Source: Cognatitamlana sp035818475
Lineage (GTDB): Bacteria; Bacteroidota; Bacteroidia; Flavobacteriales; Flavobacteriaceae
Assembly: GCF_035818475.1 (NCBI RefSeq)
Contig: NZ_JAYMGV010000002.1
Location: 248,001 to 312,000, forward strand
Length of the DNA stretch: 64,000 nucleotides
Direction of reading: 5' to 3'
A model generated the notes under the pieces. The model was not told where the DNA came from. It did not search any database and saw only the letters and a list, made by a program, of their open reading frames with translations. Position 1 is the stretch's first letter, and every line of letters begins with the position of its first letter. This document shows positions 1 through 7,898 of this stretch, one piece after another. The position numbers were made by a program, and so were the translations under genes.

Positions 1-69
1 ATTAATAAAATAGTGAAATAACATTTTGTCGTTTAAATATGTTTTTTATCGATAATAATTTATTTACAT

Positions 70-80
70 AGACTTTTCAT
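70..80 (+). promoter_or_regulatory. Leader motif shared by both beta-helix genes (copy 1)
   Basis: The 11-mer ACTTTTCATCG lies 79 nt before the start at 160. An identical copy is at 2331-2341 before the second paralogue. It could be a regulator site or a remnant of the gene duplication. No clean -7 box was found for this gene; TAACATTTTG near 19-28 is only a loose match. Confidence 0.3.
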
Positions 81-159
81 CGAAAAAATTAAATGTTTTG
101 ACGATTTATTTTTACTATTGATAGAATTATTTTAATAGCACCCCAAATTTTAAAGTATT

Positions 160-1995
160 ATGAAGAAGATTTTTAAGACTATGATGTTAAGCCTATTGTT
201 TATGATATCAATGATATCTTGTAATAATGAAGAACTTTTTGTAGAACCTGTAGAAGAGGTTGTAGACGAGGTACCTACAGACCCGGAAGATGAAAATAAT
301 GAAGGAGGTGAAGTTGATGCCACTTTGCCATGTGACTTTACATTAGATAATGTGGAACCAAATTCAACAATTATTATAAATTGTATCTTGGATTTAGGAG
401 GAGGTACAGTTAGTTTACCTGAAAATGTTACTATTGTATATGAAGGTGGTGACATTATTAATGGTACACTTAATTTTGAAAAAGGAAGTGTGATAGCAGG
501 AGAGCTTTTGAACACTACATTAACTATTAATGGGGCTATTCCGCAATTAAAAGACCCAACGTTTCATTTTGATGCAAAGAGGTGGGGGATTGTTGAAGGT
601 GTTGTTTCTGATGAAATAGCCGCCGCAAACAGAGATATTATTAATGAAATCATTAATTTAGTAATAGATTTAGGAGGCTCAACTGTTAATCTTGATAATA
701 TAGACGCTTATTTTAATGTAAGCGGTGAAGATATTGATGATGTTTCAATTATTATCCCATCAAATTTTCATTTTAAAATGGGAGATAATTGTAACTTAAG
801 AGTGCAACCAAATGGTTATAATGGATCAGCTTTAATACGAAGCAGGTCAACTGATAATGTGATGATTTCTGGCGGTAAGTTATGGGGTGATCGTTATACT
901 CATGATTATAACGCAACTTCTGGTACTCATGAATGGGGGCATGTAATGTCGTTAAAAGGTGTTCAGAATAGTGTAGTTGATGGTGTAGAAATGCATGAAG
1001 GAGCTGGTGATGGGCTTAAAATTGCGGGAGATCAGCACAGATATAATGATGGATCCATAAAACCAAATGGAAGAGAGTCTAGAAATCTTACTATTAAAAA
1101 TTGTTTAATAAACGATAATCGCAGAAATAATATAAGTCTAACTGATGGTACAGAAATTTATATTGAATATAATACCATTACAAACTCTGGCAGCGGAGAT
1201 GATAGCCCTGGAACAAGTTCTAATGGTACATCCCCAAGAGCTGGTATAGATGTTGAGGCGTTCAAAAATAATGCTCCAGATGATAATTCGGTTTATGACT
1301 GGGAGAAAACGGAAGATATACATATTAGAAATAATATTTTTGAAGACAATTATGCAGTTGATATAGCACTATATAATGGTGAAAAAACCTATGTTTATGA
1401 AAATACATTTAGAAGCCAAAGAGGTGTGGGTACTTCATACGGTTTCAATAATAAAATTTATAATAATACTTTTGAAAGACCAGAAGGATTAATGTCTGGC
1501 TCCAGTGCGATAACCTTAGAACCAAAATATTGGGCAAATGGGAATCATAGAATTATTGATTTTCAGATATATGACAATTATTTTAAGGGATATCAATTTG
1601 CTATTGTCGCAGGAGGACAAGGACATACATTTAAAAATAATACAATGACGAATTGTCAAAGAGGAATCATATTAATAACTTCTGAAGACCTTGAGTTTGA
1701 TAATAATATAATTTCAAGTAGCATTGAAGATTCATATGGTTATTACACCTTTTCCGGAGAAAATTCAGTTAAAAACTGCTTGATCAAAAATGGAGAAATC
1801 AGCGTGCAAAAAAGAGATCTGTTTTTTGCCAATGTTAACAATGATAGCGCCGGAGGCATTACAATTGACAACATAGACTTTAATGCTGGAGGGGTATTTT
1901 TAAATTCTGCACAATATATAACAATTAGTAACAGTACATTTACCGATTTAAAGATTGTAGACTGTAACCCAACACTTGTTAACAATAACAATTAA
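160..1995 (+). CDS. Surface lipoprotein with right-handed parallel beta-helix repeats
   Basis: The protein has 611 residues. A short lysine-containing hydrophobic signal ends in the lipobox SMISC (Cys at residue 21), followed by Asn-Asn-Glu-Glu, resembling the acidic export signal of flavobacterial surface lipoproteins. An acidic linker (about residues 25-55) comes next. From about residue 190 there are many short repeats of the type IKNCLINDN, IHIRNNIFEDN and IYNNTFERP, typical of right-handed beta-helix proteins (pectate-lyase-like fold: polysaccharide lyases, epimerases, tailspike-like hydrolases). A close paralogue follows at 2395. Its position beside an acidic-polysaccharide locus suggests binding or cleavage of such polymers, but no catalytic residues can be assigned. 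There is no type IX secretion C-terminal domain. The ATG at 160 fits the signal peptide. Confidence 0.85.
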   Translation: MKKIFKTMMLSLLFMISMISCNNEELFVEPVEEVVDEVPTDPEDENNEGGEVDATLPCDFTLDNVEPNSTIIINCILDLGGGTVSLPENVTIVYEGGDIINGTLNFEKGSVIAGELLNTTLTINGAIPQLKDPTFHFDAKRWGIVEGVVSDEIAAANRDIINEIINLVIDLGGSTVNLDNIDAYFNVSGEDIDDVSIIIPSNFHFKMGDNCNLRVQPNGYNGSALIRSRSTDNVMISGGKLWGDRYTHDYNATSGTHEWGHVMSLKGVQNSVVDGVEMHEGAGDGLKIAGDQHRYNDGSIKPNGRESRNLTIKNCLINDNRRNNISLTDGTEIYIEYNTITNSGSGDDSPGTSSNGTSPRAGIDVEAFKNNAPDDNSVYDWEKTEDIHIRNNIFEDNYAVDIALYNGEKTYVYENTFRSQRGVGTSYGFNNKIYNNTFERPEGLMSGSSAITLEPKYWANGNHRIIDFQIYDNYFKGYQFAIVAGGQGHTFKNNTMTNCQRGIILITSEDLEFDNNIISSSIEDSYGYYTFSGENSVKNCLIKNGEISVQKRDLFFANVNNDSAGGITIDNIDFNAGGVFLNSAQYITISNSTFTDLKIVDCNPTLVNNNN

Positions 1996-2044
1996 AGCTT
2001 ATTATTTTTGTGATATCTTAGCAAAATTAATAAATTTAAGGTTT

Positions 2045-2079
2045 AAGGTAGTGATTTTAGTTAGGTTGCTACCTTTTTT
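2045..2079 (+). terminator. Rho-independent terminator after first beta-helix gene
   Basis: AAGGTAG (2045-2051) pairs with CTACCTT (2069-2075) across a 17-nt loop and runs into six T (2074-2079). It lies 50 nt after the stop of the first beta-helix gene, so the two paralogues are probably transcribed separately. Confidence 0.6.
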
Positions 2080-2286
2080 CTTTTTAGTTTATTTTATTTT
2101 ATGCATGCGATTAATTGTTAGCAATATAATTGAAAAATACTGTCTAAAATTATTGTAAGCTTCAATAGCACTTTTAACTATTTTTTCTTTACAGTATTTT
2201 ATATACCATTCTATACAATTTCCTTAAAGTTATTAACAGTTTTCGGCAGTTATTAACAATTGTATTAGCCTGTTAATCAGATATAT

Positions 2287-2294
2287 TACTTTTG
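2287..2294 (+). promoter_or_regulatory. Putative -7 box of second beta-helix gene
   Basis: TACTTTTG matches the Bacteroidota -7 consensus TAnnTTTG. A TTG at 2260-2262 is the only -33 candidate and its 24-nt spacing is slightly long. The predicted leader is about 95 nt and contains the motif shared with the first paralogue. Confidence 0.45.
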
Positions 2295-2330
2295 CATTTC
2301 AAAAAAATATTCGTTAAACGTATAAAAAAT

Positions 2331-2341
2331 ACTTTTCATCG
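2331..2341 (+). promoter_or_regulatory. Leader motif shared by both beta-helix genes (copy 2)
   Basis: ACTTTTCATCG is identical to positions 70-80. Here it lies 53 nt before the ATG, against 79 nt in the first gene, while surrounding leader sequence has diverged. Conservation of this element alone suggests a function, though chance cannot be excluded. Confidence 0.3.
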
Positions 2342-2394
2342 TATATAAAATTTGGATTAAAATTTTAGACAGTAAAAATAAAAAATTGTATAAA

Positions 2395-4212
2395 ATGGAG
2401 AAAGCAATTAATTGCTGCCTTATGGTAGCACTCTTATTATATCTGTTTCAATCTTGTAGAAATGAAGAATTATTTATTAATGAACAAGAAACTTTAACTC
2501 AGCATTTTAATGAAGATAAAGATGAAACCTCTGTTGATCTTACTCAACCTTGTGATTTTACTTTAAGTAATTTAAAGCCTAATACCACAGTGGTTATTAA
2601 TTGTGTTTTAGACTTACAAAGAGAAGTAGTTAATTTGCCTCCTGATGTTTCATTAGTTTATGAAGGTGGAAAAATTGTTAATGGAATTTTAAATTTCTCA
2701 GGTAGAGGAGTGATTGATGGCGACTTATTAAATTCTACACTGATACTTACAGGAAGTACTCCCCAACTAAAAGACCCTATATTTAATTTTAATCCTAAAC
2801 GATGGGGAATTATTGAAGGTAAGGTTTCTGACAAAGTAGCTAAAAATAATACGATGATTCTAAATACGATGATTCTAAAAATTAAGGAATTAGGGATTAC
2901 TATGTTCGAAATTAATGAAATGGATGCCTATTTTGATGTGAGTGATGGAGATATAGATGAAGTTTCAATAATTATTCCGTCAAATTTTCATTTTAAAATG
3001 GGAGATAATTGTAATATAAGAGTTCAACCAAATAGTGATAACGGATTTGCATTAATACGCAGTAGATCAACTGTTAATGTTGTTATTTCTGGGGGTAAGT
3101 TATGGGGTGATCGCTATTCCCATGATTATAATACAATGAGTAGTTCTCATGAATGGGGGCATGTCATGTCGTTAAAAGGTGTTCATAATTGTATCATAGA
3201 TGGTGTTGAAATGTATAACGGAACAGGTGATGGGATTAACATAGATGCTGACCAACATAGATACAATGATGGTACTATAAAACCAAACGGGAGAGAACCA
3301 AAAAATGTCATCATAAAGAATTGTTTAATAAATGATAACCGTAGAAACAATATAAGTGTCACCGATGGTACCGATATATATATCGAATATAATATCATAA
3401 AAAATGCAGGAAGTGGAGATCACAGCTCAGGAATAAGTGCAAATGGTACATCACCACGCGTTGGAGTTCAGATTGAATCACATAAGCAAAATGCTCCGGA
3501 CAACAATTCTGTCTACGATTGGGAAAAAACGGAGAATGTACATATTAGGAATAATGTTTTTGAAGATAATTTTGCAGTAGATGTCGGGTTGTATAATGGA
3601 GAAGCCGCTTTTGTCTATGAAAATACCTTTAGAAGTCAAAGAGCCGTTGGTGCCGCTTACAGTTACAATAGTAAAATTTACAATAATATTTTTGAAAGGC
3701 CAGAAGGATTTATGTCTGGTTCTTCTGGTATTACATTAGAACCTCGATATTGGGCAAATGGAAATCATCGTATTACAGATTATGAAATATATGATAATAA
3801 GTTTATTGGATACCAATTCGCTATTGTAGCAGGAGGTCAAGGACATAAATTCAGAAACAATACGATTACTGATTGTCAAAGAGGTATTATCTTATTAGAT
3901 TCAAAAAATCTTATATTTGAGAATAACAACATAACGAGTAACGCGAGCAGGTCATATGGTTTTTATACATTTTCAGGAGAAACTTCTGTGAAAAATTGTC
4001 TAATTAGAAATGGAGAAATCGATGTGCAAACTCGGGATTTGTTTTTTTCCGATGTCAACAATGTTGAAGTCGGAGACATCATAGTTGATAATTTAAATTT
4101 TAATGGAGGAGGTGTTTTTCTTAATACTGCTCAAAATATCACTATAAAGAACAGTACTTTTGAGAATATCAAACTTATAGATTCCAGTCCAATACTAATT
4201 AATAATAATTAA
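2395..4212 (+). CDS. Surface lipoprotein with beta-helix repeats (paralogue of 160-1995)
   Basis: The protein has 605 residues from the ATG at 2395; a TTG nine bases upstream is in frame but less likely. The signal peptide ends at FQSC with Arg-Asn-Glu-Glu-Leu-Phe after the cysteine. The acidic linker differs from the first paralogue. From the Cys-Asp-Phe-Thr-Leu stretch onward the two align almost without gaps, with long identical blocks around LWGDRY, HEWGHVMSLKGV and YWANGNHRI. The conserved Asp, His and Glu residues in these blocks are candidates for an active or ligand site. The fold is a right-handed beta-helix, so a polysaccharide-binding, lyase or hydrolase role is plausible, but the substrate is unknown. 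An in-frame 15-bp tandem duplication lies at 2848-2877. Confidence 0.85.
   Translation: MEKAINCCLMVALLLYLFQSCRNEELFINEQETLTQHFNEDKDETSVDLTQPCDFTLSNLKPNTTVVINCVLDLQREVVNLPPDVSLVYEGGKIVNGILNFSGRGVIDGDLLNSTLILTGSTPQLKDPIFNFNPKRWGIIEGKVSDKVAKNNTMILNTMILKIKELGITMFEINEMDAYFDVSDGDIDEVSIIIPSNFHFKMGDNCNIRVQPNSDNGFALIRSRSTVNVVISGGKLWGDRYSHDYNTMSSSHEWGHVMSLKGVHNCIIDGVEMYNGTGDGINIDADQHRYNDGTIKPNGREPKNVIIKNCLINDNRRNNISVTDGTDIYIEYNIIKNAGSGDHSSGISANGTSPRVGVQIESHKQNAPDNNSVYDWEKTENVHIRNNVFEDNFAVDVGLYNGEAAFVYENTFRSQRAVGAAYSYNSKIYNNIFERPEGFMSGSSGITLEPRYWANGNHRITDYEIYDNKFIGYQFAIVAGGQGHKFRNNTITDCQRGIILLDSKNLIFENNNITSNASRSYGFYTFSGETSVKNCLIRNGEIDVQTRDLFFSDVNNVEVGDIIVDNLNFNGGGVFLNTAQNITIKNSTFENIKLIDSSPILINNN
2848..2877 (+). 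repeat. 15-bp perfect tandem duplication inside coding sequence
   Basis: AATACGATGATTCTA occurs twice in a row, encoding Asn-Thr-Met-Ile-Leu twice. The paralogue has the same length here but unrelated residues, so the duplication replaced sequence rather than lengthening the protein. Confidence 0.85.
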
Positions 4213-4230
4213 TCCTAATTATGTATCAGG

Positions 4231-4252
4231 ACCTTATTCAGGTTTTATTTTG
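4231..4252 (+). terminator. Weak terminator after second beta-helix gene
   Basis: ACCT (4231-4234) and AGGT (4240-4243) form a short stem around TATTC, followed by the T-rich run TTTTATTTT. The stem is only 4 bp, so confidence is modest. It sits between convergent genes. Confidence 0.35.
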
Positions 4253-4278
4253 ATATTAATATGCTAAAAATTGCTGAA

Positions 4279-5787
4279 TTATCGCTTTTCAACTTTGTAA
4301 AGGAAATAAGAGTTGTTGTTAAATTCTAGCTTTAAAAACTCTGTTTTAAATGACCTCTTGCTTAAAACATAATCTATTTTGTAGTCATCCAGAGCATCAG
4401 TCAATAAATTGATATTTTTGGCTATGTCGTTACGTATTTTTACTCTTTTATACCATTCATGAATTTTGTTTAAATCAGCTGGAACAAATTTGTAAACAAC
4501 GAACATGTCGCGTTCCATTTTTCGTGTTAGTGATAACTTCAAATCATTATCAAAACCGGCGGCAGGATTTGCTAAACCTAGAATATTTGATTCTTTATCG
4601 GTTTTTGACTTAATGAATTCACAAACCTCATTAAGTGAAGTGTCAGAATAAGTGATATTTTTATATTGACGAAATGAAACAGTAGCTAATTGTATTAAAC
4701 CAAGCATTGCTACTCCTGCATAAACTATAGTCTTATATTCTTCTTTTGTGATTTTATAAAGCCAGTTTGTAAGAGTTAGTGTGAAAATAAAAGTTGAAAA
4801 AGCATTAATCCGAAATAGATAAAACTTTAAAAATGTTCCATTTTTGTCTATAAATATAAGAGGGACTAACAAAAGAGTACCTGCATATGTAACAATTCCA
4901 ATTAGGTATAAAACTTTCATTTTACTATCATTGTTTTCTTTTCTATACATATATATCAGAAATAACATAGCCATAACAGAATAAAGAATACCCTTCAATT
5001 GAGTACTAAATTCGGCATTAATAAGCGTCGTATGGTGTGGATTCCTAAAGTAGGTATAAATCCAGTCTGAACTTGGCTTCAAATTCGCTGTTACATTTGT
5101 ATTTATATTGCTATATAATACAAAAACAAATGGCAGAATAGCTAAAACATAAACAAATAATTTTAAGATTAATTTATAATTACTTCGAAAATCCCATTTT
5201 TCAATAATTAATATTGATATTGCCATGTAGCCAAAAGCATAAAAACCTACTAGTATATGGAAATATGTTGCTACAATAAGAAACAAAACTGTTAAATTAT
5301 ACTTTTTTTGAATAATGAAATTTAAAGCTAAGAAGACGAATAAATATGCAAATGTTTTTGCCTCTACACTAATGAAAATCCTTGAACCAGCAAAGTAAGA
5401 TTGATTGTCTAGGTAAATCAAAAATAGGTGCGCAAAAACTATTATATTATTTATTTTCAAAGATTTATAAATTTTATGGAGGACTAATGAAAAAGCGATA
5501 ATGAACAGCCCTCTGAAAATAAAAACAACTAGCTCAAATGAAAACAGATTTAGAAAAAAACCAATTATGTATTGATATAGTAAACGTGTCCCCGCTGATT
5601 CTGTAAGAACAAAAGAATTCACAATCCAATCAGGCTCATAAAATGCCTTTGCTAGTTGTAAATAATTTTCTTCATTATCGTTGAGGGTAAAATGAAGGTA
5701 ATACATTGACAATATTAATAATAACATTAACAACGTATTAAAATTTTCGAAGCTTCTAACAATGTTGAATTGTATTCGTTTTATCAT
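4279..5787 (-). CDS. Multi-pass membrane protein, GT-C-type glycosyltransferase-like
   Basis: The protein has about 502 residues from the ATG at 5787; an in-frame GTG at 5796 would add three. It has about ten hydrophobic segments and a C-terminal soluble domain of about 120 residues. The first outer loop carries acidic residues (Asn-Asp-Asn-Glu-Glu), the position where GT-C enzymes keep their catalytic acidic motif. It directly follows a polyprenyl-phosphate sugar synthase-like GT2 (gap about 20 nt), the usual partner that makes the lipid-linked donor for a GT-C enzyme. I infer that it adds a side-branch sugar to the polysaccharide outside the inner membrane. An O-unit polymerase role is the main alternative, though 9493-10608 fits that better. 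It is the last gene of the operon. Confidence 0.6.
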   Translation of the reverse strand: MIKRIQFNIVRSFENFNTLLMLLLILSMYYLHFTLNDNEENYLQLAKAFYEPDWIVNSFVLTESAGTRLLYQYIIGFFLNLFSFELVVFIFRGLFIIAFSLVLHKIYKSLKINNIIVFAHLFLIYLDNQSYFAGSRIFISVEAKTFAYLFVFLALNFIIQKKYNLTVLFLIVATYFHILVGFYAFGYMAISILIIEKWDFRSNYKLILKLFVYVLAILPFVFVLYSNINTNVTANLKPSSDWIYTYFRNPHHTTLINAEFSTQLKGILYSVMAMLFLIYMYRKENNDSKMKVLYLIGIVTYAGTLLLVPLIFIDKNGTFLKFYLFRINAFSTFIFTLTLTNWLYKITKEEYKTIVYAGVAMLGLIQLATVSFRQYKNITYSDTSLNEVCEFIKSKTDKESNILGLANPAAGFDNDLKLSLTRKMERDMFVVYKFVPADLNKIHEWYKRVKIRNDIAKNINLLTDALDDYKIDYVLSKRSFKTEFLKLEFNNNSYFLYKVEKR

Positions 5788-5807
5788 TTTTAACACTTTT
5801 AGTAATT

Positions 5808-6764
5808 TTAATTATCTCTAGTTTCCTCAATTATGTATCTAGGTCTTTTTTTTGTTTCTTTATATAATTTACCAATGTATTCACCTAATATCCCCATGCA
5901 CAATAATTGAACTCCACTAATAAAATATATTGGGAGTGTAATCGAAGTCCAACCAGGTACAGTTTCTAAAAACAAATAAGAATATAAAGAATATAGCGCA
6001 AGAATTATGCTAATTATAAAAGTCAGTAATCCCAGTTGAGTGACAACTCTAAGAGGCTTAATACTAAATGACGTTATGCCTTCAAGAGCAAAGGCTATCA
6101 TTTTATTTAAAGGGTATTTCGTTTCTCCAGCAGTTCTTTCTAATCTATTATAATAAACACTTTTTTGCTTAAACCCTATTAAAGGGAAAATACCTCTTAA
6201 AAAAAGATTCACTTCCTCAAATCGAAACAAATGTTTTATAACCTCACTACTAGCTAGTCTATAATCAGCATGATTATAGATTATTTCAACGCCTAACATT
6301 TTCATTACTTTGTAAAAGTATTGGGCTGTCTGTTTTTTAAAGAATTTATCTGTTTTTCTTTCTTTGCGCACTCCATATACAATATGGTTTCCTTGGTTAA
6401 AAGCATTAACCATATCCTCAATTACATGAATATCATCCTGTAAATCGGCATCTATGGTAATCGAACAATCACTTTTAGTAGAGGAATATTTTAAACCTGC
6501 CAATAAGGCATTTTGGTGTCCAAAATTTCTTGAAAGTTTAATACCAATGATATGTTTATTTATTTCGCTTAACTTACTTATTATATCCCAGGTTTTATCT
6601 TTGCTTCCATCATTTACCAAAACAATAAAGCTAGAGAGACAAATTACACCTCTATCCTTTAAATCTTGCATTAGTATCGATAGTTGTTTTGAGGTTGTTT
6701 CGAGAATCTCCTGTTCATTGTAACATGGTAGGATAATACCGAGAATAGGTTTTTTTATGCTCAT
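5808..6764 (-). CDS. GT2 glycosyltransferase, polyprenyl-phosphate sugar synthase-like (GtrB/DPM1 type)
   Basis: The protein has 318 residues. An N-terminal GT-A domain starts with Leu-Pro-Cys-Tyr-Asn-Glu, has VLVNDGSKD near residue 50 and ITIDADLQDD near residue 100, the metal- and nucleotide-binding motifs of GtrB/ArnC/DPM1-type enzymes. Two transmembrane helices lie near residues 230-300. Such enzymes move a sugar from a nucleotide donor to undecaprenyl phosphate at the inner membrane. The next gene encodes a GT-C-like membrane protein that could use the product. No GtrA-type flippase is seen in the window. Family assignment is firm; the sugar is unknown. Confidence 0.88.
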   Translation of the reverse strand: MSIKKPILGIILPCYNEQEILETTSKQLSILMQDLKDRGVICLSSFIVLVNDGSKDKTWDIISKLSEINKHIIGIKLSRNFGHQNALLAGLKYSSTKSDCSITIDADLQDDIHVIEDMVNAFNQGNHIVYGVRKERKTDKFFKKQTAQYFYKVMKMLGVEIIYNHADYRLASSEVIKHLFRFEEVNLFLRGIFPLIGFKQKSVYYNRLERTAGETKYPLNKMIAFALEGITSFSIKPLRVVTQLGLLTFIISIILALYSLYSYLFLETVPGWTSITLPIYFISGVQLLCMGILGEYIGKLYKETKKRPRYIIEETRDN

Positions 6765-6821
6765 GGTTTTAATTATTTAGATTTAACTTATCTATTTATT
6801 CATATTCATATCGAATCATAT

Positions 6822-7886
6822 TTAACTTAAGACTTCACACCATTTGTCATAAAAAGTACTTCTGTTGAATCTTACCGAATTTTGCTTAGCTCTTAGAGAC
6901 AATTCTTCATACAGAGACTTGGATTCTATTAACTTTTTCAAAGCAGCCGAATAATTGCTAATATTTTCATATTCAATAACTAGACCAGAATCATCTATTA
7001 ATTCCAATGGTCCCTCGCAATTATCAAAAACTATGGCAGGTAATCCAATATACTGACTTTCAATTAAAACTAAAGGTGTAGCTTCCATTCTTGAACATAA
7101 GCAATATATAGAAGAATTTAAATATTTTTCTTTGATGTTAGAAATTCGACCTTTAACAATAATGTCATTTTCAATATCGTATTGATCTATAATTTTATTA
7201 AGCTTTATTTGTTCCTTTTCTGATAACCCAACAATTTCCAAGGTCCAACCATTTTTATCTAGCAAACTCCAAGCTTTAACCAAATAATCAAATCCTTTTA
7301 CATGAACATTATTTCCTATGGCTAAAACCTTTTTATTATTGTATAAGTGAACATCCAAATCATTCAATTCCTCCTTAATTGTAATTGGATTATATGTTAA
7401 GGATATCTTCTTTAAAGGAATATTATATAAATTACTCCAATCTGTTACTTCTTGCTTCGATAACAAAACAAACTTATGAGCTCTCTTGGAGGCATAATAT
7501 CTGGAGAATCTGTACAAAACGTTATTGAAGTTTTTTGAAAGTGAAAAATGTTCCCAAACGATTAATTTGGTCTTTCTTGGCATAAAAAGACTCTGCATTA
7601 AAACAGAATTAGAATCTAAACTAATGTAATAATCGCATGAATTGTTCTTTAGCTCATTATATATCTGCTTATTTAAGTCAAATAACCTAAAAGATTTTAG
7701 AGCTCCATTAGCCACTATTTGTTTAATTTTAATCTCTGGTTTTATGCTGAAAAAAGGCTTTTTATCATCTAATACAATGATAGCAATGCTATACTTTTCT
7801 ATAAGAAGATTAACTAAGGTGGTTAATACTCTTTGAGTTCCGCCTGCGGCGGACAATGTATTTATAAAGAAAGTGATATTTTTCAT
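6822..7886 (-). CDS. GT4-family glycosyltransferase
   Basis: The protein has 354 residues with a GT-B fold. The N-terminus (FFINTLSAAGGTQRVL) has the glycine-rich acceptor-side loop. The C-terminal half carries GRISNIKEKY, the CSRMEATPLVLIES motif (donor-binding Glu region of GT4 enzymes) and GLPAIVFDN. It is predicted to be cytoplasmic or membrane-associated and to add one sugar to the growing lipid-linked repeat unit. It lies 12 nt downstream of the wzx-like gene in the same operon. Linkage and sugar cannot be read from the sequence. Confidence 0.88.
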   Translation of the reverse strand: MKNITFFINTLSAAGGTQRVLTTLVNLLIEKYSIAIIVLDDKKPFFSIKPEIKIKQIVANGALKSFRLFDLNKQIYNELKNNSCDYYISLDSNSVLMQSLFMPRKTKLIVWEHFSLSKNFNNVLYRFSRYYASKRAHKFVLLSKQEVTDWSNLYNIPLKKISLTYNPITIKEELNDLDVHLYNNKKVLAIGNNVHVKGFDYLVKAWSLLDKNGWTLEIVGLSEKEQIKLNKIIDQYDIENDIIVKGRISNIKEKYLNSSIYCLCSRMEATPLVLIESQYIGLPAIVFDNCEGPLELIDDSGLVIEYENISNYSAALKKLIESKSLYEELSLRAKQNSVRFNRSTFYDKWCEVLS

Positions 7887-7898
7887 AGATATAACTAT

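Larger units (their letters stand above)
1996..2394. other. Intergenic region between the two beta-helix genes
   Basis: This 399-nt spacer holds the terminator at 2045-2079, a TAnnTTTG box at 2287-2294 and the shared leader motif at 2331-2341. It also has two copies of GTTATTAACA (about 2228 and 2249). A 60-codon open frame at 1976-2158 starts inside the preceding gene and looks like chance. I see no other gene. Confidence 0.6.

Noticed and set aside
1976..2158. 60-codon open frame after the first beta-helix gene
   Set aside because: It starts inside the gene, spans its terminator hairpin and encodes a low-complexity hydrophobic sequence with no family pattern.
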